This document shows positions 1-8,900 of a DNA stretch of 64,000 nucleotides, piece after piece. How positions within the stretch are numbered: position 1 is the first letter of the stretch; every line of letters begins with the position of its first letter. The stretch spans positions 15,340,673 through 15,404,672 of the forward strand of contig OX393568.1 in assembly GCA_947652115.1 (NCBI GenBank). Direction: 5' to 3'. Origin of the DNA: Blastomussa wellsi (Eukaryota > Cnidaria > Anthozoa > Scleractinia > Plerogyridae). The notes under the pieces are model-generated. The model ran no database searches, was not told the origin of the DNA, and worked only from the letters and a program-made list of their open reading frames with translations. A program made the translations under genes and the position numbers.

Positions 1-504
1 AATGGGTTAAACAAGTAAAAATTGAAGCTCACACCAACTCATTCAAGAAGCACAATGAAATGAAACAGAACTCTTTAATCAATGCAATGTATACTTAACA
101 TACATTTTAGGGCCTTATAACTAGAAGTCTTAAGGAGTAAAGGGCTTCACTGTATCCTTTCATAACTTAAGGTGTTTGTTGTGTTGTGTTAAATGATTGC
201 AACAGTGAAAAAAGGCTTATGTTAAATAATACCTTGACAGATGCAGTATACTTAACAGTAAGCAATCTTTATATATTTCATCAAAAAAACTTATGAAATA
301 TATCAAGATTGCTTACTGTCAAGTATACTGTATCTGTCAAGTTATGATTTAACAGAAGCCTTTTGAGCATGCATGCATCTCATATTTCAGCAACATCAAC
401 AACTATGCTAATTTACATACAAAACCTTTGAAAGGCAGCTTAATCTCTCATCTTCTGACATAATGTAATGTCAAAATGAGTTTGTGGCTGCTCCGTCTTT
501 TAAC
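1..504. other. 3' flank of host gene, non-coding
   Basis: This stretch lies downstream of the terminal exon of the minus-strand host gene and would hold its 3' untranslated region. Apart from the foldback element at 207-366 I see no coding potential, RNA gene or convincing polyadenylation signal. Confidence 0.4.
207..366. repeat. Foldback / MITE-like hairpin with about 75-bp arms
   Basis: The left arm (about 207-280) and right arm (about 293-366) are near-perfect reverse complements, separated by a loop of roughly 12 bases. Matching blocks include AGTAAGCAATCTT against AAGATTGCTTACT, CAGTATACTT against AAGTATACTG, and AAAAGGCTT against AAGCCTTTT at the outer ends. This is the form of a foldback DNA transposon or a MITE whose two ends make up almost the whole element. 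I could not define a clear target-site duplication, so the outer limits are uncertain by a few bases. It encodes nothing. Confidence 0.75.
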
Positions 505-731
505 TTAAGGTGATTTTAAAATCTCAATGTCTTTTATGGTGAGATTTGCTAAGTCAGAATCCTCTTTGAGTGACACAATCTTGTTGCTGAGGAGAGCACT
601 TGCCAAAGCCCTTATGTATGTATTCTTATCCTGCCCTCTAAGAAGGGACAAACCAAACAGCTGTACATCATGGATGCTGCATTTTTTCAGCACTGCCAAG
701 AGAATTGCGTCACAACTGGACTGAGTCAAAT
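505..731 (-). CDS. Terminal exon of an unrecognised host gene
   Basis: The reading frame runs to a stop at 505-507 and encodes about 75 residues, mostly helical in character with a Leu/Ala/Ser-rich middle. On the minus strand it is preceded by a pyrimidine-rich acceptor (TTTTTTCTCCAG) ending at 732. The exon at 975-1178 ends in a strong donor (CAG|GTTAGT), and the phases match: a G from the upstream exon plus AT here makes one Asp codon. I do not recognise the family. The splice pair and shared frame are seen in the sequence; that the gene is still expressed is inference, because its next exon is split by a piggyBac element and shows a frame conflict. Confidence 0.5.
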
Positions 732-974
732 CTGGAGAAAAAAGCACATGGATGTCAATTAATAATTAGTTAATCAATTAACAAATAACATAATAGAAAT
801 AATGAGAACTGTTGTAATAGTACTATATAATACTATAAATACTAAACTGTATTTATCAGAAATGCCACATCAACTGGGCATTGTGGTGCAATTCTCCCGG
901 GAAGTTAGATGGACAGATGGAGAATGGATGTTCTTGTTAAAGAGCGCCGGTTGTACATCAAACTTAACACTAAC

Positions 975-1178
975 CTGGATGAAAGTAATCTCCATATATT
1001 TTGACCTTTTTCATAGATAGTGTCTGACTTGGTGTAGTTGAAGAACTTGAGCTGCTACCTGAATCTTCAACACTTTCAGTGTCACCATTACTTGAATTTG
1101 AAGTAGCCCCCTTTTGGACCTCAGAATCTTTAAAACTTCTTCGTCGCTCTCTCATGTGACCCATTACCATTTCTTTAA
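975..1178 (-). CDS. Host-gene exon, 3' part (downstream of the piggyBac insertion)
   Basis: The open frame reads through a basic segment (MRERRRSF) and then an acidic Ser/Thr-rich linker with seven consecutive Ser/Thr-type residues. It ends at a consensus donor, CAG|GTTAGT, at 975/974. The upstream end at 1175-1178 is the TTAA duplication of the piggyBac element, beyond which the exon resumes at 3524. Joining the two halves at a single TTAA gives continuous sequence, but this frame (reading IKEMVMGHM) is one base out of register with the open frame of the other half. Either the host exon has a frameshift near 3553-3575 or a short undetected splice exists. Function unknown. Confidence 0.45.
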
Positions 1179-1192
1179 CCCTTTCCCTACTA
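1175..1192 (+). repeat. piggyBac left end: TTAA plus 14-bp TIR
   Basis: TTAA at 1175-1178 is followed by CCCTTTCCCTACTA at 1179-1192. This is the exact reverse complement of 3506-3519, and TTAA recurs at 3520-3523. TTAA target duplication with a CCC start is the signature of piggyBac elements. Confidence 0.92.
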
Positions 1193-1587
1193 GCCACGCC
1201 CAAAGATAACTATCTCTAATTTCCTAGGCTTCCAGTGGCCAACGCAAGGGAAATAAACCCAAAATCAAAACATGGATGCTCAGTAGATTTTCATAAATAG
1301 ACAAAGCTAAAAAATTACAGGAAAATGCAGTCTAATTGTGTTTAATCAAAATTCTGAACCAAAAGAGTTACAATTAAGTCTTGTTACTGTGTAGTTCACA
1401 GCTAAATGTTCAACTCGAATAATTTTTTTGAATTTGCCGCCATTACAACAAGTTTACATCATTGGCTGAACTAAGCTAAAGTACCTATTATCCTCATAAC
1501 AGAAACAAATGTCAATAAAAATATATACAAATGACTGAAGTGTTGTTCCTTGTCTCAAAAACCTTGAATTTACACAAAAATGGGATT

Positions 1588-3264
1588 CTATAAATTATGA
1601 TAGCGCTTGAAACAGGGATCCTTGCACAAAGCGATACCACATTGTGCGCACTCGTAGATGGTCTCCTTTGCTCGATCACTTGAGGTCTTTCTTCCATCTT
1701 TCTTGCATTGCACACAGTGCCTCTTTCTAGCATTTCCTTCCCGTCGAATGCAAAAATGACCTGCAGCATTTCCAGGAGTAGTTGTAGCTTGTAAAGAAGC
1801 TGCTTTCATAGTGTGCTTCCTGTTCTCTGATCGACTAGAAAACCCACCGATGAGCTGTTTGGCAAGTGCGAGGCGAAAGTTCACTAGCGTTCTTCTTCCT
1901 CTTCTGTGGACATTTTCTTTGAAAATGATAAACGAGTTCACGAGTGATAGATCAAAAATAAACCAGAGTAGATACTTGTACCACTTTTTTGAGGGTCAAC
2001 AAGCGCTGTAGTAAGAGCGAAGTTGATCAGAGCGATCAACGCCACCCATGTTGTTGTTGTATAAATCAACACATGCTGGTTTTTCAACACGCACAACATC
2101 TCCATTCTTTTTGCGTCTTTCACAGTTTTAGGATCAAGAGGGTTAAAATTGGTTGATAAAATATTAACATCGCGTTTATCGTGCCATTTTGTGTAGACAA
2201 GATTGCCTTTCTGCTCACAAATCATTTCGCTTTCTCTCTTTAGCTTGCGACGCGGAGATGGCGGTAACCCGATACGGCCAGCACGAACTGTAGAACAAGC
2301 ATACGTTCCTTCATTCTGAAGATCTTCCAACAGTTTAGGCGACGAAAAAAAGTTATCAAAATAAACGTGGTGATTCTTGTTTAAAAATGGGGCCATCAAT
2401 TCCATCACAACACTGTAGCCAAGGCCATTTGCAAGGACGCGTCCGGGTTGTTTACCAAGGTAGACTTCATGATTGACAACAAATCCGTTAAATGCATCGG
2501 CTGCCATCCAGACCTTTATGCCATACTTTGTTGGCTTTGCTGGCATGTACTGGCGAAAGGACAGCCTTCCTTTGAAACTAATCATTCCTTCATCGACTGA
2601 AATATGTTTCGTAGGTTTATATAGTTCCTGAATTTTGGCGTTGAAGTGGGACAAAATTGGCCTCACTTTATAAAGACGGTCGTAGCCATCTTGGTTCAAC
2701 TGAAGAATCATTGAAATGAAAAAATCGGCTTAGATGTTCAAAGCGATTTTTGGTCATCACTTTTTGTATCCCCTCGTTGCCTAAAAATGGATCGCTTGAC
2801 CAGTAATCAGCAGTAAAAGGAAGAGGATTCAAACCCATGGCCACAGAAACACCGAGAAATGCTTTTACTTCATCAAGTGTCACATCTTGCCATTTGTCAA
2901 GCGCTTCACCTACGAGCTTTTGGCGAGCATAGCAATTTGTTTCTCGCACAATGACATTGAGTATTTCATCTTTAAAAAACAGTTTAAATATATCTATCTC
3001 CCGGGCTTCATTTCCTATCTCAAAGGTGATTCCAGCAGGCGAAGTAAAGTCCTCCATGTGGATGTTGCGTAAACGATTTGTCCACTCGACCGGTTCGTTG
3101 CCTTCACTTTCGCTTCCGCTCGTGTCATTTTCATCACTTTCATCTTCAACTTCACTAACATCGATATCTAAATCTTCGTTGTTCATTTCTTCATCTGAGC
3201 TTCCGAAAATATCGTCAAAATCTTCCCTTGAAATCTCCATAGGTTCCACAACATGAGCAGCCAT
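1588..3264 (-). pseudogene. piggyBac-type transposase pseudogene (DDE_Tnp_1_7 family)
   Basis: An intact copy would be a DDD transposase that cuts and pastes the element at TTAA. The gene reads in three pieces. The N-terminal piece (3264 down to about 2700) has an acidic start and the block RFEHLSRFFHFND. The middle piece (about 2711 to 2125) holds the first two catalytic Asp residues in SVDEGM and VYFDNFF. The C-terminal piece holds the MGGVDRSDQ block with the third Asp region (around 2030-2050) and a cysteine-rich zinc-binding tail (C-x2-C pairs then CKDPCFKRYH) ending at 1588. Breaks are a one-base frameshift near 2700, a second in the A-run near 2120-2130, and an in-frame TGA at 1996-1998 that looks like a CGA-to-TGA transition. 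All domains remain recognisable, so decay is fairly recent. Confidence 0.9.
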
Positions 3265-3443
3265 GATGATTCAAACACAAGCGAGCAGATCGACAGAAAA
3301 CTTTGCCATGTGTTCGCTCAATGGAGCAGATTATTTTTGTGCAGTTACTGCGTTATGATTGGTCAGTGTTTGAGAAATAATTATAAAACAATAGAGAGCA
3401 AAGATAGCAACTACAGGGGTAGGGGAAAGAGTTTGTTTCGCTA

Positions 3444-3508
3444 AGGCGGTATAGGGCGGCGTAGGAAAATGGCGGCAATTTTTTTCAGGGCGGTACAGGG
3501 CGGTGTAG
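3444..3508 (+). repeat. Subterminal GGCGG motif repeats in piggyBac right end
   Basis: Four or more copies of a short motif of the form GGGCGGYRTAG/GGCGGTATAG occur between 3444 and 3508, just inside the right TIR. Repeated subterminal motifs are common transposase-binding sites in DNA transposons; the role here is inferred. The left end lacks an obvious counterpart. Confidence 0.45.
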
Positions 3509-3523
3509 TAGGGAAAGGGTTAA
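3506..3523 (-). repeat. piggyBac right end: 14-bp TIR plus TTAA
   Basis: TAGTAGGGAAAGGG at 3506-3519 is the exact reverse complement of the left TIR and is followed by TTAA at 3520-3523. Confidence 0.92.
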
Positions 3524-3701
3524 TGGCATTTGGACCAAATGCACCCTGTGGGAAACATATTTGGATGAATCCTTGCCTTCAGTTAAACGTTTCACAAAAT
3601 TGCTCAGCTTTAAAACTTGATCAACTTGGTGAGGTCGGAAAGAGGGAACTTCTTCATCAATTGGCCATGCCTTTTTAATTTCTGTGACTACCATCTTTTT
3701 T
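3524..3701 (-). CDS. Host-gene exon, 5' part (upstream of the piggyBac insertion)
   Basis: On the minus strand the exon starts at 3701 after a strong acceptor (TTTTATCTTTTAACAG). It is open through a segment containing KKAWPIDEEVPSFRPHQ and a KLSNFVKRLTEG helix, up to the TTAA at 3520-3523. I do not recognise the domain. Rejoined across the transposon, this frame would stop after six codons (MPLKKW then stop), whereas the frame that continues to the downstream splice donor is one base out. The host exon may therefore have been damaged independently of the transposon. Whether MVVTEI at 3694 is an initiator or internal is unclear, because the acceptor lies just upstream of it. Confidence 0.45.
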
Positions 3702-4118
3702 CTGTTAAAAGATAAAAACAGAAAGCAGATATATAATATTTACCGCTCTCTTTTAATTCCATGCTCACACCTTCACCCCCTTGGCTAATGCACTAGATCA
3801 TTAATTTGATCCTTTAAACTTTAAGGTCAGCTTCATTTCATCCCAATTTTCCACAGCTTCTTAAAAAGAACAGTAGAAGTTTTTAACATTCAGATATGCC
3901 TCTCAAGTGCTCTAGTAATTTAAGGGTGCATTGCTATGGGATGATTACTCGGATCACTGAGCATCGGAAAGGTGCGGGTGAATCCTTGTTCAGAGTGGAT
4001 TTGCTGGTGCCTTTGATGCACAGTGATCCGAGTGATCTTGGATCACTGATCCTATTTCGGATCATCCCAAAGGAATGCACGCTAAATGACTATGCAGGAA
4101 AATAATTGAAGTTTTATA
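3702..4118. other. Intronic / intergenic DNA up to the satellite boundary
   Basis: There is no coding potential that I can support. It contains a short MITE-like inverted repeat at 3926-4080 and ends in AT-rich sequence (TTTTATA) directly abutting the first satellite monomer. Confidence 0.5.
3926..4080. repeat. Short MITE-like element with GTGCATT termini
   Basis: The left end reads GTGCATTGCTATGGGATGAT and the reverse complement of the right end reads GTGCATTCCTTTGGGATGAT, i.e. two mismatches in 20. Internal CGGATCACTGA-type motifs recur in both orientations. At 155 bp and non-coding it fits a MITE. I could not find a clean target-site duplication, so the superfamily is not assigned. Confidence 0.6.
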
Positions 4119-4149
4119 TATGACTGGATTTATGAAAACGAGGTCAAAG
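4119..4149 (+). repeat. Left terminal inverted repeat of the monomer core
   Basis: It starts TATGACTGGATTTATG, then runs AAAACGAGGTCAAAG. Compared with the reverse complement of 5764-5794, 28 of 31 positions agree, including the first 16 without a mismatch. If the first TA is a target duplication, the TIR proper would start TGACTGG, as in Tc1/mariner-like elements; this is inference. Confidence 0.85.
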
Positions 4150-4246
4150 AATTAATGACCCCCTTCTCACGTTGTAAGGATGAAGACTTGTTAGGCATGT
4201 TAATTAGGCGTAAAAATCGGGCCAAGAAGGGAGCGAAAATAAAATC

Positions 4247-4309
4247 AATAATAATAATAGCAATGTTAGTAATAATAGTAATAATAATGATAATAATAAT
4301 ATTAATAAT
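4247..4309 (+). repeat. AAT/ATA trinucleotide microsatellite
   Basis: An imperfect (AAT)n tract with interruptions by AGC, GTT and GAT triplets, present in every monomer. Two neighbouring copies (near 31880 and 33730) carry one extra ATA unit, a sign of local homogenisation. Translated in one frame it gives a run of Ile that mimics a membrane segment. Confidence 0.9.
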
Positions 4310-4491
4310 CTGTCTTGATTTAGCAAAAAAGGGGCTTGAGGCAATAGAGGAAATGTATGAGATTTCGATCTAGTTTGTTTGTTTTGCGAAGTAACCGTCG
4401 GTGACTATTGGCCACTCTTTGCATGAAATCTTACCCTTCATAATGTTCCCATGCCAAATTCGTGATGTCTGGTACATTTTACTGTAGCCCA

Positions 4492-4519
4492 CTCCCCCCC
4501 CCTCCCTCCCGCACCCCAC
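4492..4519 (+). repeat. C-rich tract, length-variable between monomers
   Basis: A run of C followed by TCCCTCCCGCACCCC. The C-run varies from about 3 (monomer 8, near 17377) to about 18 (monomer 5, near 11860) and accounts for most of the length differences between monomers. It could form G-quadruplex or triplex structure on the complementary strand; that is inference. Confidence 0.9.
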
Positions 4520-4863
4520 CCGTTATTTTTGGCCATTTTTACCCAGGCCCCAGCTCGATGAGTACATCGGTTTGAATTTTTGACACCGCGCGGTAGCTGA
4601 TCTGTAGGTTTACCAATCCTGCCGTCTAAAGGAAGTTTGCCGGAGGACATCATTAAGTCCAATGAAGGTGGAAGTCCAACGATTTGCAATCTAAGCGTCG
4701 GCTATTATCTTTCCTTAAACAAAGCTCTAACGGGTGAACTTGAACAACTCGTTACGACTTGTGCGAGGCGGGATAGTGAGGTGCTTGCTTTAGACGGCAA
4801 AAAGTCCTTCGCCACACCAAATAGGACTCCCTACCGGACTTGACGGGTGATTCGAAGGCGGCC

Positions 4864-5001
4864 ATGCCGATATGTGGCTGGAACTATTCTGTGGCGAAAG
4901 ACTTAGAAAAATTCTGCTCTAATTTTGGTAGTATTGTGTCCCGCGCAAAAAAATTTCGTTACATCCGGGCGATTGCATTCAATTTCCTAGAAAATGGCTA
5001 G
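4864..5001 (+). other. 45-codon ORF in the satellite monomer, unassigned
   Basis: It starts with ATG and the peptide opens MPICGWNYSV, is basic in the middle (RAKKFRYIRA) and ends LENG before TAG. It recurs in every monomer. I do not recognise it, and conservation is uninformative in a homogenised satellite. It may be a relic of a transposon gene. Confidence 0.25.
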
Positions 5002-5193
5002 CTGTGTGGGAAAACCGAGGAATAGCGTGGAATTACAGAGCCCTATTTAATGTGAGTACGATTGATTCATGTTCATGCTTTTTTTATGGAGATTTTGCCG
5101 CTAGGTAGAAGTGCCAGATCGGTTTTCCGCTGATCTAAACGGCGATTTGTTCAGTTCGGAAGCGTAGTTTCCGGTCGCTGACCGACATGAACC

Positions 5194-5466
5194 ATGTGCG
5201 GGTCACTAATCAAAGTACATTTCTCAGCTTTAATCCGGAGCTGCCTAAAAATCAAGCGAATCCTTGATGTTACACACTATTCCTCAGATCATTTGAGACC
5301 ATGCATGGCTTGCCGGGTCAACTCTTGCGCTGGAAATTTTGAAGTCTGTGATGCCATTAATTTTTATGTTGTAAATAATAATTTAATTGAATTAGTAGAC
5401 TTCGTGATTTTGTTGTTATGCCCAAACTGCAATCTTCTTGCTCCGAAAAGACATAGGTTAGATTAA
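5194..5466 (+). other. 90-codon ORF in the satellite monomer, unassigned
   Basis: The predicted peptide is cysteine-rich (PCMACRVNSCAG, then LLLCPNCNLL) and has a hydrophobic stretch. It is the longest ATG-started ORF in the monomer that is not microsatellite-derived. It appears unbroken in every complete copy (for example at 7034, 8874, 10718, 51203 and 61636). No family is recognised. Because the copies are homogenised, an open frame across copies is not evidence of selection. Confidence 0.25.
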
Positions 5467-5763
5467 TTTGCGTTGATTTGAGTTCAGAATAGTGCCCATT
5501 GACACCGTCAGTCCTTGCGAAAAGATGCCTTCAGAACTATAGTGTCATGTCAACTTTACCTAACCGAGTTCTGTTGAATCAAGACAGAGAAACAATAACA
5601 GTAATACTAGCACTGAACTTTCGGATAAGTGAGTCACCAAGGAGAATAGAAGCTGCCAATCCTTTTAAATTTTATAGCGTCGACATTCGAGAGAGTTTCT
5701 GGCGATAAAACAACCGCTTTTGGCGAGAAAATACAGCTTCGCAGGTGTTTCGCTCACAATTTC

Positions 5764-5794
5764 CTTTGACCCTGTTTACATAAATCCAGTCATA
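5764..5794 (-). repeat. Right terminal inverted repeat of the monomer core
   Basis: It ends CATAAATCCAGTCATA and is the inverted partner of 4119-4149. The core it closes is 1,676 bp. Confidence 0.85.
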
Positions 5795-5955
5795 AAATGC
5801 CATATTACAAGACCAACTGACTGTAAAGGGGCTAAAGATTGCATATTTCCAGACCAGCTGACTAGAAAAAGTCTAAAATAGGCTTCTCCGGTTGCAATAG
5901 TTTTTTTTCAATGCATTCTGACAAAACTAGGCCTTGTGTCCGAAACACTGCATCA
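5795..5955 (+). repeat. Spacer between monomer cores, with a direct repeat
   Basis: This 161-bp segment separates one core from the next. It contains an imperfect direct repeat (AGACCAACTGACTGTAAA and AGACCAGCTGACTAGAAA) and the AGGCCT site that the large transposon targeted in the right-hand monomers (equivalent to 51938-51943). Confidence 0.8.
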
Positions 5956-8900
5956 TATGACTGGATTTATGAAAACGAGGTCAAAGAATTAATGACCCCC
6001 TTCTCACGTTGTAAGGATGAAGACTTGTTAGGCATGTTAATTAGGCGTAAAAATCGGGCCAAGAAGGGAGCGAAAATAAAATCAATAATAATAATAGCAA
6101 TGTTAGTAATAATAGTAATAATAATGATAATAATAATATTAATAATCTGTCTTGATTTAGCAAAAAAGGGGCTTGAGGCAATAGAGGAAATGTATGAGAT
6201 TTCGATCTAGTTTGTTTGTTTTGCGAAGTAACCGTCGGTGACTATTGGCCACTCTTTGCATGAAATCTTACCCTTCATAATGTTCCCATGCCAAATTCGT
6301 GATGTCTGGTACATTTTACTGTAGCCCACTCCCCCCCCCCCCTCCCTCCCGCACCCCACCCGTTATTTTTGGCCATTTTTACCCAGGCCCCAGCTCGATG
6401 AGTACATCGGTTTGAATTTTTGACACCGCGCGGTAGCTGATCTGTAGGTTTACCAATCCTGCCGTCTAAAGGAAGTTTGCCGGAGGACATCATTAAGTCC
6501 AATGAAGGTGGAAGTCCAACGATTTGCAATCTAAGCGTCGGCTATTATCTTTCCTTAAACAAAGCTCTAACGGGTGAACTTGAACAACTCGTTACGACTT
6601 GTGCGAGGCGGGATAGTGAGGTGCTTGCTTTAGACGGCAAAAAGTCCTTCGCCACACCAAATAGGACTCCCTACCAGACTTGACGGGTGATTCGAAGGCG
6701 GCCATGCCGATATGTGGCTGGAACTATTCTGTGGCGAAAGACTTAGAAAAATTCTGCTCTAATTTTGGTAGTATTGTGTCCCGCGCAAAAAAATTTCGTT
6801 ACATCCGGGCGATTGCATTCAATTTCCTAGAAAATGGCTAGCTGTGTGGGAAAACCGAGGAATAGCGTGGAATTACAGAGCCCTATTTAATGTGAGTATG
6901 ATTGATTCATGTTCATGCTTTTTTTATGGAGATTTTGCCGCTAGGTAGAAGTGCCAGATCGGTTTTCCGCTGATCTAAACGGCGATTTGTTCAGTTCGGA
7001 AGCGTAGTTTCCGGTCGCTGACCGACATGAACCATGTGCGGGTCACTAATCAAAGTACATTTCTCAGCTTTAATCCGGAGCTGCCTAAAAATCAAGCGAA
7101 TCCTTGATGTTACACACTATTCCTCAGATCATTTGAGACCATGCATGGCTTGCCGGGTCAACTCTTGCGCTGGAAATTTTGAAGTCTGTGATGCCATTAA
7201 TTTTTATGTTGTAAATAATAATTTAATTGAATTAGTAGACTTCGTGATTTTGTTGTTATGCCCAAACTGCAATCTTCTTGCTCCGAAAAGACATAGGTTA
7301 GATTAATTTGCGTTGATTTGAGTTCAGAATAGTGCCCATTGACACCGTCAGTCCTTGCGAAAAGATGCCTTCAGAACTATAGTGTCATGTCAACTTTACC
7401 TAACCGAGTTCTGTTGAATCAAGACAGAGAAACAATAACAGTAATACTAGCACTGAACTTTCGGATAAGTGAGTCACCAAGGAGAATAGAAGCTGCCAAT
7501 CCTTTTAAATTTTATAGCGTCGACATTCGAGAGAGTTTCTGGCGATAAAACAACCGCTTTTGGCGAGAAAATACAGCTTCGCAGGTGTTTCGCTCACAAT
7601 TTCCTTTGACCCTGTTTACATAAATCCAGTCATAAAATGCCATATTACAAGACCAACTGACTGTAAAGGGGCTAAAGATTGCATATTTCCAGACCAGCTG
7701 ACTAGAAAAAGTCTAAAATAGGCTTCTCCGGTTGCAATAGTTTTTTTTCAATGCATTCTGACAAAACTAGGCCTTGTGTCCGAAACACTGCATCATATGA
7801 CTGGATTTATGAAAACGAGGTCAAAGAATTAATGACCCCCTTCTCACGTTGTAAGGATGAAGACTTGTTAGGCATGTTAATTAGGCGTAAAAATCGGGCC
7901 AAGAAGGGAGCGAAAATAAAATCAATAATAATAATAGCAATGTTAGTAATAATAGTAATAATAATGATAATAATAATATTAATAATCTGTCTTGATTTAG
8001 CAAAAAAGGGGCTTGAGGCAATAGAGGAAATGTATGAGATTTCGATCTAGTTTGTTTGTTTTGCGAAGTAACCGTCGGTGACTATTGGCCACTCTTTGCA
8101 TGAAATCTTACCCTTCATAATGTTCCCATGCCAAATTCGTGATGTCTGGTACATTTTACTGTAGCCCACTCCCCCCCCCCCCTCCCTCCCGCACCCCACC
8201 CGTTATTTTTGGCCATTTTTACCCAGGCCCCAGCTCGATGAGTACATCGGTTTGAATTTTTGACACCGCGCGGTAGCTGATCTGTAGGTTTACCAATCCT
8301 GCCGTCTAAAGGAAGTTTGCCGGAGGACATCATTAAGTCCAATGAAGGTGGAAGTCCAACGATTTGCAATCTAAGCGTCGGCTATTATCTTTCCTTAAAC
8401 AAAGCTCTAACGGGTGAACTTGAACAACTCGTTACGACTTGTGCGAGGCGGGATAGTGAGGTGCTTGCTTTAGACGGCAAAAAGTCCTTCGCCACACCAA
8501 ATAGGACTCCCTACCGGACTTGACGGGTGATTCGAAGGCGGCCATGCCGATATGTGGCTGGAACTATTCTGTGGCGAAAGACTTAGAAAAATTCTGCTCT
8601 AATTTTGGTAGTATTGTGTCCCGCGCAAAAAAATTTCGTTACATCCGGGCGATTGCATTCAATTTCCTAGAAAATGGCTAGCTGTGTGGGAAAACCGAGG
8701 AATAGCGTGGAATTACAGAGCCCTATTTAATGTGAGTACGATTGATTCATGTTCATGCTTTTTTTATGGAGATTTTGCCGCTAGGTAGAAGTGCCAGATC
8801 GGTTTTCCGCTGATCTAAACGGCGATTTGTTCAGTTCGGAAGCGTAGTTTCCGGTCGCTGACCGACATGAACCATGTGTGGGTCACTAATCAAAGTACAT

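Larger units (their letters stand above)
1179..3519 (-). mobile_element. piggyBac-superfamily DNA transposon, degenerate
   Basis: This is a complete but decayed element of 2,341 bp with perfect 14-bp TIRs and TTAA on both sides. It carries one transposase pseudogene on the minus strand (1588-3264). 1179-1587 is non-coding and I see nothing specific in it. The other end (3440-3519) contains four copies of a GGCGG-based motif that may be transposase binding sites. The element sits inside a host-gene exon running in the same orientation. Confidence 0.92.
4119..5955 (+). repeat. Satellite monomer 1 (reference copy)
   Basis: The order within the unit is: left TIR (4119-4149), AAT-rich microsatellite (4247-4309), C-rich tract (4492-4519), an open region about 4590-4843, a 45-codon ORF (4864-5001), a donor-like GTGAGT at 5052-5057, a 90-codon ORF (5194-5466), right TIR (5764-5794), then a spacer to 5955. 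I looked for 5S rRNA, U1-U6 snRNA, SRP RNA and tRNA signatures and found none. The unit is most simply read as a non-autonomous TIR element plus flank amplified in tandem. Confidence 0.9.

Noticed and set aside
2951..3256. 101-codon Ser-rich plus-strand ORF
   Set aside because: It is the antisense shadow of the acidic N-terminus of the piggyBac transposase.
4590..5100. RNA gene (5S rRNA, U snRNA, SRP RNA or tRNA) as the reason for the tandem array
   Set aside because: I compared the known conserved blocks by eye and found none. One TTCGAATC box on the minus strand near 4850 lacks pairing T-stems, so it is not a tRNA.
5911..6210. 99-codon ORF with an apparent transmembrane segment, repeated in every monomer
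   Set aside because: The hydrophobic run is the AAT/ATA microsatellite read as Ile codons. The rest matches no family I know, and its recurrence only reflects satellite identity.
6275..6529. Minus-strand ORFs of varying length (66-108 codons) starting MQIVGLPPS in each monomer
   Set aside because: The reading frame and length change with the number of C in the C-tract, so the frame is not preserved; not a gene.
6477..6683. 68-codon plus-strand ORF (PEDIIKSNEGG...) in each monomer
   Set aside because: It has no ATG start (it needs TTG) and no recognised domain. It could be an exon relic, but I have no support for listing it as a gene.
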